DNA of 64,000 nt from Ferrigenium straubiae (GTDB lineage: Bacteria; Pseudomonadota; Gammaproteobacteria; Burkholderiales; Gallionellaceae): assembly GCA_019449655.1 (NCBI GenBank), contig JAHQXD010000002.1:64106-128105 (forward strand), read 5' to 3'. Below are positions 33,097 through 43,701 of the stretch, piece by piece. The notes beneath the pieces were generated by a model. That model ran no database searches. It saw nothing but the letters and a program-made list of their open reading frames with translations, and was not told the DNA's origin. Both the position numbers and the translations under genes were made by a program. Each line of letters opens with the position of its first letter. Positions within the stretch are counted from its first letter, which is position 1.

Positions 33097-33210
33097 ACCA
33101 CGAAGGACACGAAGGCCACGAAGGTATGGAGTTGTATGGTGTTGAGCGTTTGCCGCCAAAGACGCCCTAATTTTGGGAGCGCCTTGTTTTTTCTTCGTGT
33201 TCTTCGTGGT
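33097..33210. repeat. Inverted CACGAAG-type repeat between Hsp70 and Lon-like genes
   Basis: The arms ACCACGAAGGACACGAAG (33097-33114) and CTTCGTGTTCTTCGTGGT (33193-33210) are inverted copies with one mismatch, separated by 78 bp. Such CACGAAGG repeats are common dispersed intergenic elements in environmental proteobacteria. The 170-bp gap between the two genes otherwise holds only the ribosome binding site GGGAG before 33249. Confidence 0.75.
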
Positions 33211-33248
33211 TCGAATGAGGCATTTAGATAACTCGTCCGGGAGAAAAA

Positions 33249-35666
33249 ATGACTGCCCTACTGGAAACGCAAAAGCTGCACCATCCCTGCGACCCCGCCC
33301 AGTTCGGCTTCCAGACCACGGCGGATCTGGATGACCTGACCGAGATCATCGGACAGATGCGCGCGATGGATGCCGTGCATTTCGGCGCGGGCATCCGTCA
33401 TGAAGGCTACAACCTCTTCGTGCTCGGCCCCTCCGGCATCGGCAAGAGCAGCATGGTGCGGCAATTTCTCGAGAAGAAGGCGAAGGACGGACACAAGCCG
33501 GACGACTGGTGCTATCTCAACAATTTCGACAAGCCGCACAAGCCGCAGGCGCTGAGGCTCCCGCCCGGCAGGGGGTCGGAGCTGCGCCGCCGCATGGAGC
33601 AGCTGGTGGATTATTTGCGCACCGCCATTCCTGCGCTGTTCGAGAGCGACGAATACCGCGCCAAGGCGGGGGCGATCCATGAGGAGTTCGGCAAGCGCGA
33701 GGAGCATGCCTTCAAGGAACTGGGCGAGGAGGCGGCGAAGCAGCAGATCATGCTGCTGCGCACCCCGGACGGCTTCGCCTTCGCGCCGACCCGCGACCAC
33801 GAGGTGATTCCGCCGGGCGAATACGAGAAGCTGCCGGACGAGGAAAAGAAGCGCGTGGAGGCGACCATCGCCGACCTGCAGGAGCGGCTGGAAAAAACCC
33901 TGCGTCAGATCCAGCCCTGGCGCAAGGAGCTGCACGAGCGCATCAAGCAGCTCGACCGCGAGACCACCCTGTCGGCGGTCGGCCATCTCGTCGACGAACT
34001 GCGCGAGGCCTATCACGACTTGCCAGAGGTGCTGAAATACCTCGATGCGGTGCAGCAGGACATGGTCGACAACGTGGACGACTTCCGCAAGCAGGAAGAG
34101 TCCGTCGCCTTCGACGGCATGACTATGGTCGCCCGCCATACCTTCCATCGCTACCGGGTGAACGCGCTGGTGACCAACGGCGAAAAAGCCGGCTCACCCA
34201 TCGTCAGCGAGGACAACCCGACCTACAGCAACCTGGTCGGCCGGCTCGAACATATCGCGCAGCTCGGCGCGCTGGTCACGGATTTCACGCTGATCAAACC
34301 GGGCGCGCTGCACCGCGCGAATGGCGGCTACCTGTTGCTGGACATCCGCAAGGTGCTGGTGCAGCCCTTCGCCTGGGAGGCGCTGAAGCGGGCGCTGCAG
34401 AAGCGCGAGATCCGCATCGAATCGCTGGGGCAGATGTTCAGCCTGGTCAGCACCGTCTCGCTGGAGCCCGAGCCGATCCCGCTGGACATCAAGGTGGTGC
34501 TGTTCGGCGACCGCATTTTCTATTACCTGCTGCAGCAATATGACCCGGAGTTCGGCGAGTTGTTCAAGGTCGCAGCGGACTTCGAGGAGCGCATCGAGCG
34601 CAACAAGGATACGCACCAGCTCTACGCTCGCCTTGTCGCCACGCTGGCGCGCAAGGAGTCGCTGCTGCCGTTCGACCGCGGCGCGGTGGCGCGCGTGATC
34701 GAGCACAGCGCGCGCCTCGCGGGCGATGCAGAGCGGCTTTCCACGCACATGCGCAGCGTGGCGGACCTCTTGCGCGAGGCCGATTACTGGGCGCGCGAGG
34801 CTGGCCGCGGTGCGGTAGAGGCTTCCGACGTGCAGCGCGCGATCGACACGCAGATCAAACGGCTCGACCGGATGAGGGATCGCCTGCACGAGGCGATCCT
34901 GCGCGACACCCTGATGATCGCGACGCAGGGCGCGGTGACGGGGCAGATCAACGGCCTCTCGGTGCTCGAACTGGGCAACTTCGCGTTCGCCCAGCCGACC
35001 CGCATCACCGCCAACACCCGGCTCGGCGAAGGAGACATGGTCAACATCGAGCGCGAGGTAAAGCTCTCCGGCGCGATCCACTCCAAGGGCATGATGATCC
35101 TCTCCTCCTTCATGGCCGCGCGCTATGCCAAGAACCAGCCGCTCGCGCTCTCCGCGAGCCTGGTGTTCGAGCAGTCCTACGGCATGGTCGACGGCGACAG
35201 CGCCTCGCTGGCCGAACTCTGCGCGCTGCTCTCCAACCTCGCGGAGGCGCCGATCAGGCAGTCGCTTGCGGTGACCGGCTCGGTGAACCAGCTCGGCCAG
35301 GTGCAGGCGATCGGCGCGGTCAACGAGAAGATCGAGGGCTTCTTCGACATCTGCAAGGCGCGCGGCCTGAACGGCGAGCAGGGTGTGCTGATTCCCGCCG
35401 CCAACGTGAAGCACCTGATGCTGCGCCACGACGTGGTCGCGGCCGCCGAGGCCGGGCAGTTCCGCATCTACGCCGTGGAGCATGTCGATGAGGCCGTCGC
35501 CCTGCTGACCGGCCTGCCGGCCGGGGAGGCGGACGACAAGGGCGAGTACCCGGAGGGCAGCGTCAACCGCAGGGTTGCGGTGCGACTCGCCCAGCTCAAC
35601 GAGATCAGGGCGACCTTCGCCAAGCGTCTCGGCAAAAACTCCGGCGAAAAGAAAGCCCCGGACTGA
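33249..35666 (+). CDS. Lon-like ATP-dependent protease (AAA+/Lon S16, LonB-like)
   Basis: An 805-residue protein. The N-terminal AAA+ part has Walker A GPSGIGKSS near residue 60 and an inserted helical region (about 120-270). The C-terminal Lon protease domain has the catalytic Ser651 in DGDSAS and Lys694 in NEKIEGF, giving the Ser-Lys dyad. It lacks the N-terminal LAN domain of classical Lon. This is the COG1067 type. Its place between Hsp70 and DnaJ genes suggests degradation of clients that are not refolded. Confidence 0.93.
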   Translation: MTALLETQKLHHPCDPAQFGFQTTADLDDLTEIIGQMRAMDAVHFGAGIRHEGYNLFVLGPSGIGKSSMVRQFLEKKAKDGHKPDDWCYLNNFDKPHKPQALRLPPGRGSELRRRMEQLVDYLRTAIPALFESDEYRAKAGAIHEEFGKREEHAFKELGEEAAKQQIMLLRTPDGFAFAPTRDHEVIPPGEYEKLPDEEKKRVEATIADLQERLEKTLRQIQPWRKELHERIKQLDRETTLSAVGHLVDELREAYHDLPEVLKYLDAVQQDMVDNVDDFRKQEESVAFDGMTMVARHTFHRYRVNALVTNGEKAGSPIVSEDNPTYSNLVGRLEHIAQLGALVTDFTLIKPGALHRANGGYLLLDIRKVLVQPFAWEALKRALQKREIRIESLGQMFSLVSTVSLEPEPIPLDIKVVLFGDRIFYYLLQQYDPEFGELFKVAADFEERIERNKDTHQLYARLVATLARKESLLPFDRGAVARVIEHSARLAGDAERLSTHMRSVADLLREADYWAREAGRGAVEASDVQRAIDTQIKRLDRMRDRLHEAILRDTLMIATQGAVTGQINGLSVLELGNFAFAQPTRITANTRLGEGDMVNIEREVKLSGAIHSKGMMILSSFMAARYAKNQPLALSASLVFEQSYGMVDGDSASLAELCALLSNLAEAPIRQSLAVTGSVNQLGQVQAIGAVNEKIEGFFDICKARGLNGEQGVLIPAANVKHLMLRHDVVAAAEAGQFRIYAVEHVDEAVALLTGLPAGEADDKGEYPEGSVNRRVAVRLAQLNEIRATFAKRLGKNSGEKKAPD

Positions 35667-35683
35667 TCATCTTCGCACCTGGC

Positions 35684-35729
35684 GTAGGTCGGGCTTTAGC
35701 CCGATGTGTCGGGTTAAAACCCGACCTAC
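35684..35729. repeat. Palindromic GTAGGTCGGG repeat before the dnaJ-like gene
   Basis: GTAGGTCGGGCTTTAGCCCG and GTCGGGTTAAAACCCGACCTAC lie back to back. The outer arms GTAGGTCGGG and CCCGACCTAC pair, and each half also folds alone (CGGGCTTTAGCCCG; GTCGGGTTAAAACCCGAC). It lies 22 bp upstream of the apparent AUU start of the next gene, so it would be in its 5' untranslated region. Confidence 0.8.
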
Positions 35730-35750
35730 ACTCAAATTCAGGAGAACATC

Positions 35751-36866
35751 ATTCCTGCACAACGCGACTACTACGAGGTGCTCGGCGTCGCCCGAAATGC
35801 CGACCAGAAGGCGATCAAGGACGCCTTCCGCAGCCTCGCGCTCAAATACCACCCCGACCGCAACAAGGAGCAGGGCGCCGAGGATCGCTTCAAGGAAATT
35901 GCCGAAGCCTATGCGATCCTGTCCGACCCGAAGAAGCGCGCCGAATACGATGCGCGCGGCTTCGCCGGCGTGGAGGGCTTCAGCCGCGAGGACCTGTTCG
36001 GCGGCATCAACTTCGAGGACATCTTCGGCGGGCTCAACTTCGATTTCGGCATGGGCAGCCCCTTCGAGGGGTTCTTCCGCCGCGATGCCGGGCCGCCGCG
36101 CGGCGCGAACATCGAGATGGAACTTTCCATCCCGCTGGAACTGGTGGCCAGCGGCGGCGAGGAGCGGGTTCGCCTGAGCCGCCCTGTTTCCTGCCCAGCC
36201 TGCCGCGGCACGGGCGCCGAGGGCGGTGCCGCGCCAAAGAAATGTGACGCATGCGAAGGCACCGGGCGCGTCACGCGCAGCCACCGCAAGGAAAAGGAGC
36301 ATATCCTGATCCAGCAGATCGGCGTGTGTCCCGTCTGCCACGGGCGCGGCAGCATCATCGAACACCCCTGCAAGGCCTGCGGCGGCAGCGGCGAGGTCGA
36401 GCGTGAGGAAAACCTGACGGTGAAAATCCCCAGAGGTGTCGAGGAAGGTATGGCGCTGCGCATTCCCGGCAAGGGTATGCCCAGGCCCGAGGCGGGCGGT
36501 GTGGACGGTGACTTGTTCGTGGTGGTGCGCACCCGGCGCGACCCGCGCTTCGAGCGGGCCGGCGCCGATCTGCTGCGCCAGGAAGCCATTCCGCTGACCG
36601 ATGCCGTGCTCGGCGCGACGCTGGAAGTGCCGACACTGGACGGCTCGGCCAGCGTGACCATCCCGCCCGGCACCCAGCCCGGCGCGGTGCTGCGCCTCAA
36701 GGGCAAGGGCCTGCCGGAATTCGGCAACGGCCATTACGGCGAAATGTATTTGCGCGTCGACGTGCATGTGCCCGAGAAACTTTCCGGTGAGGAGCGCGAG
36801 CTGTACGAGCGGCTACGCACCCTCGGCGGCAAGCCGGCCGGGCGCTTCTCGAGGATGTGGAAGTAA
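35751..36866 (+). CDS. DnaJ-family co-chaperone, apparent AUU start
   Basis: A 371-residue full DnaJ. The J domain has the HPD motif at residues 34-36, then a Gly/Phe region, four CxxCxGxG zinc repeats ([32 protein letters not shown]) and the C-terminal substrate domain. The family N-terminus RDYYEVLG is encoded directly after ATT CCT GCA CAA. No ATG, GTG or TTG lies upstream in frame before the TAA at 35715, and the first GTG (35778) would cut off helix I of the J domain. An AGGAG site at 35740-35744 is correctly spaced for ATT at 35751. It is the partner of the Hsp70 two genes upstream. Confidence 0.85.
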   Translation: MPAQRDYYEVLGVARNADQKAIKDAFRSLALKYHPDRNKEQGAEDRFKEIAEAYAILSDPKKRAEYDARGFAGVEGFSREDLFGGINFEDIFGGLNFDFGMGSPFEGFFRRDAGPPRGANIEMELSIPLELVASGGEERVRLSRPVSCPACRGTGAEGGAAPKKCDACEGTGRVTRSHRKEKEHILIQQIGVCPVCHGRGSIIEHPCKACGGSGEVEREENLTVKIPRGVEEGMALRIPGKGMPRPEAGGVDGDLFVVVRTRRDPRFERAGADLLRQEAIPLTDAVLGATLEVPTLDGSASVTIPPGTQPGAVLRLKGKGLPEFGNGHYGEMYLRVDVHVPEKLSGEERELYERLRTLGGKPAGRFSRMWK

Positions 36867-36884
36867 CCCGTAACAGGGCGAGCC

Positions 36885-39575
36885 GTGAACCCGCACCGCC
36901 GCGACATTGAGGAACTCTACGCCCACCTGCACAGCGGCGCGGACGGCCTGAGCCAGGCCGACGCCAAGCGCAGGCTCGCGAAGTACGGGCCCAACCTCAT
37001 CGAGGAAATCGGCGCACTGCCGCCCATCGCGGGACTGCCCTTTGCCGCGGGGCTGTTCCTCGCCAAAAAGCTGCCCCTTGTCCGCAAGCTGCTTGGCGAA
37101 TTCACCCACTTCTTCGCGCTGATCCTGTGGCTCGCGGCCGGGCTTGCCTTCTTCGCCGAGTGGCGCGAGCCTGGCCAGGGCATGGCCACGCTGGGCTATG
37201 CCATCCTCGGCGTGATCCTGGTCAACGGGCTGTTCTCGTTCTGGCAGGAATACCGCGCCGAGAAGGCGCTCGCCGCGCTGCGCGACCTGTTGCCGCGCCA
37301 CACCACCGCGTTGCGCGACGGCAAGGCGGTGCAGGTACCGGTCGCGGAACTGGTGCCGGGCGACGTGGTGCTGCTTGCGGCGGGCGACGACGTGCCCGCC
37401 GACTGCCGCCTGATCGAGGCTTTCGGCGTGCGCGTCAACACCGCCAATCTTACCGGCGAGTCGAAGCCGATGGCGCGCAATGCGGCCGCCGAACCCGAGG
37501 AGCAGGCCATGCTGCGGCGCGACATCCTACACGCCGGCACCTCGCTGATCTCGGGCGAGGCGAAGGCCATGGTGTACGCCACCGGCATGCACACCGAATT
37601 CGGCAACATCGCGCGCCTCACACAAACCGCGCGTGAACCGCTCTCGCCGCTGCAAAAGGAGATTGCGCGGCTCTCCCGGCTGGTCGCGCTGTTCGCCACC
37701 CTGCTCGGTGTTGTATTTTTCCTTATCGGCCGGATGATCGGCCTGTCGTTCTGGGAAAACCTGGTGTTCGCGATCGGTATCATCGTCGCCAACGTGCCGG
37801 AGGGCCTGCTGCCCACCGTCACGTTGTCGCTCGCGATGGCGACGCAGCGCATGGCGAAGAAGAACGCGCTGGTGCGCCACCTGCCCGCCGTGGAAACGCT
37901 GGGCTCGGCCACCGTGATCTGCAGCGACAAGACCGGCACATTGACGCAGAACCGCATGAGTATCCGGCAGGTGTTCTATTCCGGCATGCTCATGGAACCC
38001 GGCGAACTGGAAGGAGCCGAGCCGCTGTTCGCGATCATGCGCAATTGCCACGACCTGCGCCGCGTCGAGCAGAACAAGCATGAAGTATGGCAGGGCGACC
38101 CGATGGAAGTCGCGCTGCTGCAGGGCGTGCCGCCGGGTGGCGCGGTATTCCCGCGCGTCGGCGAAATCCCGTTCGACACCGAGCGCAAGCGCATGTCGGT
38201 GATCTGCGACACGCCGCACGGCCGCAAGCTGTACTGCAAGGGCGCCCTGGAAAGCGTGCTGCCGCTGTGCGATGCCATCCTGCTGAATGGCAGGCAGCAT
38301 CGGATGGATGAAGCCTGCCGTACCGAGCTGCTGGCGCGGCAGGAACAGATGGCCGAACAGGGGCTGCGCGTGATCGCACTCGCGTATCGCAATTTGCCGC
38401 AGCATGCCGCGATGGGCGAAGCCGAGCTGATTTTCGCCGGGTTGATTGGCCTTATCGACCCGCCGCGCGAGGGTGTCCCCAAGGCAATCGCCACCTGCAA
38501 GGCCGCCGGCATCCGCGTAATCATGATCACCGGAGACCACCCCGAGACCGCGAGCGCGCTGGCGCGCGAGATCGGCATGGCGCATGTGCCGCTCGCCATC
38601 ACCGGCGACAGGCTGCGCCGCATGTCGGAGACCGACCTGCAACTGCTGCTCGACGAACCGGGAGTGCTGTTTGCGCGCACCGGCGCCGACCAGAAGATGC
38701 GCATCGTGCAGGCGCTGCAGCGCAAGGGCGAGATCGTCGCGGTGACCGGCGACGGGGTGAACGACGCGCCGGCGCTGAAGTGCGCCGACGTGGGCATCGC
38801 GATGGGAGTCTCAGGCACCGATGTCGCGAAGGAAGCGGCCGACATCATCCTGCTCGACGACCACTTCGCTACCATCGTCGCCGCGATCGAGGAAGGGCGC
38901 GCGGTGTTCGACAACCTGCGCAAGTTCCTCACCTACATCCTCACCTCGAACATCCCCGAGCTGGTGCCCTACCTCGCCTTCGTGCTGTTCAGGATTCCGC
39001 TGCCGCTGACCATCATCCAGATCCTTGCGGTCGATCTCGGCACCGACATGCTGCCTGCGCTGGCGCTCGGCGCGGAAAAGCCCGGCCCGGACACCATGCA
39101 GCGCCCGCCGCGCCCGCGCGGCGAGCGGCTGCTCGACTGGGGTACGCTGCTGCGCGCCTACCTGTTCCTGGGCCCGCTGGAGGCGGTTGCGGGCATGGCT
39201 GCGTTCTTCTTCGTGCTGCACGGGGGCGGCTGGCAATACGGAAGCCTGCCGGGATACCACGGCAACCTCTACCTGCAGGCCACCGCGGCCTGTCTCACGG
39301 CGATCATCGCGATGCAGGTGGTCAATGTGTTCCTCTGCCGCCATCCGACGCTGTCCGCCTTCGGCCGTGGTTACCGCCGCAACCCGCTGATCTGGTACGG
39401 TATCGGCTTCGAGCTGATGCTGTTGCTGTTGATCGACTACACCCCGTGGGGCAACACGCTGTTCGGCACCGCGCCGCTGGGGATCGAGGTCTGGCTGTTC
39501 ATCGTCCCGTTCGGGATAGGCATGCTGCTGCTGGAGGAGTTGCGCAAGGCGGCGGTGCGCAGGCGGAAGGCGTGA
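36885..39575 (+). CDS. P2-type cation-transporting ATPase (Na+/K+- or Ca2+-ATPase-like)
   Basis: An 896-residue P-type ATPase with a GTG start. It has an N-terminal cation ATPase domain, an actuator domain with LTGES, the M4 motif VANVPEGLLPTVTLSLA (the form seen in P2C Na+/K+-like pumps), phosphorylation site Asp348 in CSDKTGTLTQN, a nucleotide-binding domain and the hinge TGDGVNDAPALK. About ten membrane segments are visible. There is no heavy-metal-binding CxxC domain. The ion cannot be assigned by eye. It follows the dnaJ-like gene by 18 bp, probably in one transcript. Confidence 0.92.
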   Translation: MNPHRRDIEELYAHLHSGADGLSQADAKRRLAKYGPNLIEEIGALPPIAGLPFAAGLFLAKKLPLVRKLLGEFTHFFALILWLAAGLAFFAEWREPGQGMATLGYAILGVILVNGLFSFWQEYRAEKALAALRDLLPRHTTALRDGKAVQVPVAELVPGDVVLLAAGDDVPADCRLIEAFGVRVNTANLTGESKPMARNAAAEPEEQAMLRRDILHAGTSLISGEAKAMVYATGMHTEFGNIARLTQTAREPLSPLQKEIARLSRLVALFATLLGVVFFLIGRMIGLSFWENLVFAIGIIVANVPEGLLPTVTLSLAMATQRMAKKNALVRHLPAVETLGSATVICSDKTGTLTQNRMSIRQVFYSGMLMEPGELEGAEPLFAIMRNCHDLRRVEQNKHEVWQGDPMEVALLQGVPPGGAVFPRVGEIPFDTERKRMSVICDTPHGRKLYCKGALESVLPLCDAILLNGRQHRMDEACRTELLARQEQMAEQGLRVIALAYRNLPQHAAMGEAELIFAGLIGLIDPPREGVPKAIATCKAAGIRVIMITGDHPETASALAREIGMAHVPLAITGDRLRRMSETDLQLLLDEPGVLFARTGADQKMRIVQALQRKGEIVAVTGDGVNDAPALKCADVGIAMGVSGTDVAKEAADIILLDDHFATIVAAIEEGRAVFDNLRKFLTYILTSNIPELVPYLAFVLFRIPLPLTIIQILAVDLGTDMLPALALGAEKPGPDTMQRPPRPRGERLLDWGTLLRAYLFLGPLEAVAGMAAFFFVLHGGGWQYGSLPGYHGNLYLQATAACLTAIIAMQVVNVFLCRHPTLSAFGRGYRRNPLIWYGIGFELMLLLLIDYTPWGNTLFGTAPLGIEVWLFIVPFGIGMLLLEELRKAAVRRRKA

Positions 39576-39603
39576 ATGCCGCCGCTCAGGCAATAAGGCA
39601 ATG

Positions 39604-39692
39604 CCGTCATACCGGCGAAGGCCGGTATCCAGTGGTGCGCAAAGCACACCTATTGATAATTGCTGGATTCCGGGTCAAGCCCGGAATGACGG
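39604..39692. repeat. Dispersed intergenic inverted repeat
   Basis: CCGTCATACCGGCGAAGGCC ... GGTATCCAG at one end and CTGGATTCCGGGTCAAGCCC ... GGAATGACGG at the other form an 89-bp imperfect palindrome with two inner hairpins. This is a widely dispersed proteobacterial intergenic repeat. It occupies most of the 142-bp gap between two convergent genes and may help termination on both strands. Confidence 0.75.
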
Positions 39693-39717
39693 GCTCGCAG
39701 CAATACTTACCATTTTG

Positions 39718-40140
39718 CTACTTGTCCAGCGCGTTGGCGATGTCGCGCCGGTGCTCCTCTTCCATGACCAGGATGTCCTCCAGCACGCGCCGCAGGCCGT
39801 ATTCCTTGAGCGCCTCGGCCTGGGCGATGCGCTCCTTGTAGCGCTTGATCGCGTACTCCTCGCCCGCGAGGTCCTGCTTGAGCATCTGTACGCTGTCCTT
39901 GGAGATTTCGCGCTTCTCCACGTCCACCGTGGGCACGCCGCCGAGCGAGTCGATTTGGTCGGAGAGCAGAACGGCATGCGCCATCTCCTGCTGCGCGTGG
40001 ATCAGCAGCTCCTTCTGGATGGAATCGTATTGCGCGCCGTGGATCGCTGAGGCGTGCTGCGTGTACTGGATGGCCGCCGCATATTCCCATTCCAGATCCT
40101 TGTTGAGTTCGGCCAGCAGCTTCTTCATGGTGATCTTCAT
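39718..40140 (-). CDS. Ferritin-like / bacterioferritin-type protein
   Basis: A 140-residue four-helix protein. Di-iron-type carboxylate and histidine residues occur at the expected places: E17 and E19 (DLEWEY), a QQEMAHA pair in helix 2, GEEYAIKRY in helix 3 and EEEHRRDI in helix 4. It is shorter than bacterioferritin (about 158) and lacks an obvious haem methionine assignment, so it could be an iron store or a Dps/rubrerythrin-like oxidase. The start MKITMKKLLAEL at 40140 is chosen over an upstream in-frame ATG. Confidence 0.85.
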   Translation of the reverse strand: MKITMKKLLAELNKDLEWEYAAAIQYTQHASAIHGAQYDSIQKELLIHAQQEMAHAVLLSDQIDSLGGVPTVDVEKREISKDSVQMLKQDLAGEEYAIKRYKERIAQAEALKEYGLRRVLEDILVMEEEHRRDIANALDK

Positions 40141-40305
40141 CGGGAGTCTCCTGTCGTTTGGCGAAATAGTCGGTTTGCAATAATGGCGGCCCCATCTTAG
40201 CAAGTAGCCGCGCGGTGCGCTACCCGTACCCGGGCCATATCCCCAAACCCGGCGCTATCGGTTAAGCTACGCCCCTTCCGTAAACACTCTTATCCGCAAA
40301 GCAAA

Positions 40306-41970
<1,665 letters not shown>

Positions 41971-42044
41971 CACACCGTTCACCCTGAGCCTGTCGAAGGG
42001 TGCCCTCTCCCTCAGGGGGAGGGTTAGGGTGGTGGCCGGGGTGC

Positions 42045-42073
42045 TGGCTAACCTGCGCAGCACAGACTAGAAT
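42045..42073 (+). promoter_or_regulatory. Candidate promoter of the DUF433/DUF5615 module
   Basis: TGGCTA (42045-42050), a 17-bp spacer and TAGAAT (42068-42073). The same arrangement, with identical CACAGACTAGAATG around the -10, precedes the second toxin-antitoxin pair. The antitoxin ATG is 28 bp downstream of the -10. Confidence 0.6.
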
Positions 42074-42101
42074 GGACTTCATCCAGAAGCAGGAGGCAAC
42101 A

Positions 42102-42326
42102 ATGAGCGACCGCATCACCATTGATCCCGCTGTATGCCACGGCAAGCCCTGCATACGCGGCCTGCGCTATCCGGTGGAAAATGTGCTGGAGTGGCTGGCT
42201 AGTGGCATGACCACCGAAGAGATACTGAGCGACTACGAAGACCTGGAACGTGAGGATATCCTGGCCGCGCTTTCCTACGCCGCCCGCCTGACCCATGTGA
42301 AACGGCTGGAACGCCTGGCAGCATGA
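42102..42326 (+). CDS. DUF433 family antitoxin
   Basis: A 74-residue protein starting MSDRITIDPAVCHGKPCIRG, the hallmark of DUF433, a helical DNA-binding-like fold. Members are commonly encoded just before DUF5615 PIN-like proteins and are taken as antitoxins. The ATG follows an AGGAGGCAAC ribosome binding site; a longer frame upstream reads through a repeat and is not real. Its stop overlaps the next start (ATGA). Confidence 0.88.
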   Translation: MSDRITIDPAVCHGKPCIRGLRYPVENVLEWLASGMTTEEILSDYEDLEREDILAALSYAARLTHVKRLERLAA

Positions 42327-42669
42327 AATTCCTGGTCGATGCGCAACTGCCTCGGCGCTTCGCCCAATGGTTGAATGAAGCGGGGCATGATGCGCTGCAT
42401 ACTCTCGACCTGCCGAGGAAGAATCTCACCGCCGATAGCGAGCTTATTACCCGAGCCATGCAGGAGGGCCGTATCGTCATCAGCAAGGATGACGACTTCG
42501 TGCAGTCCTATCTGCTGACGGGTGAACCGTTGCTGCTATTGATCTCAACCGGCAACATCACCAACATAGAGCTGGAAAAAATTCTGCATGCCAATTTGAG
42601 TGGGATCGAAGCGGCGTTTGCATCCGGCAGATTTGTCGAGGTCACTCGCGAAGCGTTGGTGGTGCATGA

Positions 42670-42673
<4 letters not shown>
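42323..42673 (+). CDS. DUF5615 PIN-like toxin
   Basis: A 116-residue protein with the PIN-like/Mut7-C pattern: MKFLVDAQLPRRFAQWL (acidic residue after the first strand), HDALHTLDL, and the conserved ISKDDDFVQ acid cluster. Such proteins are predicted RNases and pair with DUF433 antitoxins. It is translationally coupled to the DUF433 gene. The stop codon overlaps the ATG of the partial ettA copy that follows. Confidence 0.85.
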
Positions 42674-42876
<203 letters not shown>

Positions 42877-42933
42877 GCTACAAATAACTCCGTTCGTGGT
42901 GAGCCTGTCGAACCATGAGTGGAGTTGTGTGAC

Positions 42934-42962
42934 TGGCAAACCCACACACCACAGACTAGAAT
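42934..42962 (+). promoter_or_regulatory. Candidate promoter of the VapBC-like module
   Basis: TGGCAA (42934-42939), 17-bp spacer and TAGAAT (42957-42962). It matches the promoter before the first toxin-antitoxin pair, including CACAGACTAGAATG. Its -10 is 26 bp from the antitoxin ATG. Confidence 0.6.
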
Positions 42963-42988
42963 GCATCCATCAATAATGGAGGTGAGCC

Positions 42989-43228
42989 ATGCAGGCAGTC
43001 GAATTTGTCAGCAAAGCGCATGACGGCGTGGTGGACTTGCCGCGCGAGCTTCAGAATTGGAACGGCAAACAGGTGCGCGTGATCCTGCTGGATGAAGGGG
43101 CGGGCGCAAAAGAGGCAAAGCCAGTTGCAGGAAATAATGTCTGGGAAAGAACCGCTGGTGCGTGGCAGGGCGAACCACTGGTCCGGGAGCCGCAGGGCGA
43201 GTATGAAAAGCGTGCGGAGCTGGATTGA
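42989..43228 (+). CDS. VapB-like antitoxin
   Basis: A 79-residue acidic protein. The N-terminal half (EFVSKAHDGVVDLPRELQNW ... QVRVILLD) resembles an AbrB/SpoVT-like or Phd-like swapped-hairpin DNA-binding segment; the tail is hydrophilic. A strong GGAGGTGAG ribosome binding site precedes the ATG. It overlaps the PIN-domain toxin gene (ATGA), which is the main reason to call it an antitoxin. Confidence 0.75.
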   Translation: MQAVEFVSKAHDGVVDLPRELQNWNGKQVRVILLDEGAGAKEAKPVAGNNVWERTAGAWQGEPLVREPQGEYEKRAELD

Positions 43229-43635
43229 TGCTTTACTTGCCGGATACCAACGTCTGGATTCACCATCTCAACAATACATCCTCCATCGTCAAAGGCCGGC
43301 TTGCAGCGCACACTCCGTCACAGGTCGTTTTGTGCGACGTGGTAAAGGCGGAGCTGTTCTACGGCGCATTCAAGAGCGCGCGCCGCGATGCAAATCTGGC
43401 CTTGCTCGAATCGTTGTTCCCCGAATTCAATAGCCTTCCGTTTGATGGCAAGGCGGCGCGACTTTCTGGAGAAATTCGCGCCGACCTTGCGCGAAAAGGT
43501 ACGCCTATCGGCCCCTACGATTTACAGATTGCGGCAATTGCGTTAGCGAATGGCTGCACGCTGGTATCGCATAACACAAGAGAGTTTTCACGCATCGCGG
43601 GGTTGAAGTTGGAGGATTGGGAAGTGGAGAAATAA
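43228..43635 (+). CDS. vapC: VapC-like PIN-domain toxin
   Basis: A 135-residue PIN ribonuclease. The family acidic residues are visible: Asp in LPDTNVWIHHL, Glu in VVKAELFYGA, Asp in IGPYDLQIAAIA and the final region LVSHNTREFSRI. VapC proteins cut tRNA or rRNA and are held inactive by the co-expressed VapB. The ATG at 43228 overlaps the antitoxin stop; a TTG one codon earlier is less likely. Its stop codon touches the left end of the inverted repeat of the next cassette. Confidence 0.9.
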   Translation: MLYLPDTNVWIHHLNNTSSIVKGRLAAHTPSQVVLCDVVKAELFYGAFKSARRDANLALLESLFPEFNSLPFDGKAARLSGEIRADLARKGTPIGPYDLQIAAIALANGCTLVSHNTREFSRIAGLKLEDWEVEK

Positions 43636-43656
43636 TTGCGATGCTGACCCCGTTAG
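43635..43656. repeat. Left 22-bp inverted repeat of the two-gene cassette
   Basis: ATTGCGATGCTGACCCCGTT followed by AG. It is the inverse complement of 45390-45411 with one mismatch. It begins on the last base of the vapC stop codon. Confidence 0.8.
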
Positions 43657-43701
43657 TTCGATTTTTACTCGAAGCATATTTAGTGTACTTGCTGGAAGAA
43701 T

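Noticed and set aside
31039..33159. 706-codon minus-strand open frame over the Hsp70 gene
   Set aside because: Antisense of an hsp70 gene, a well-known source of long spurious frames.
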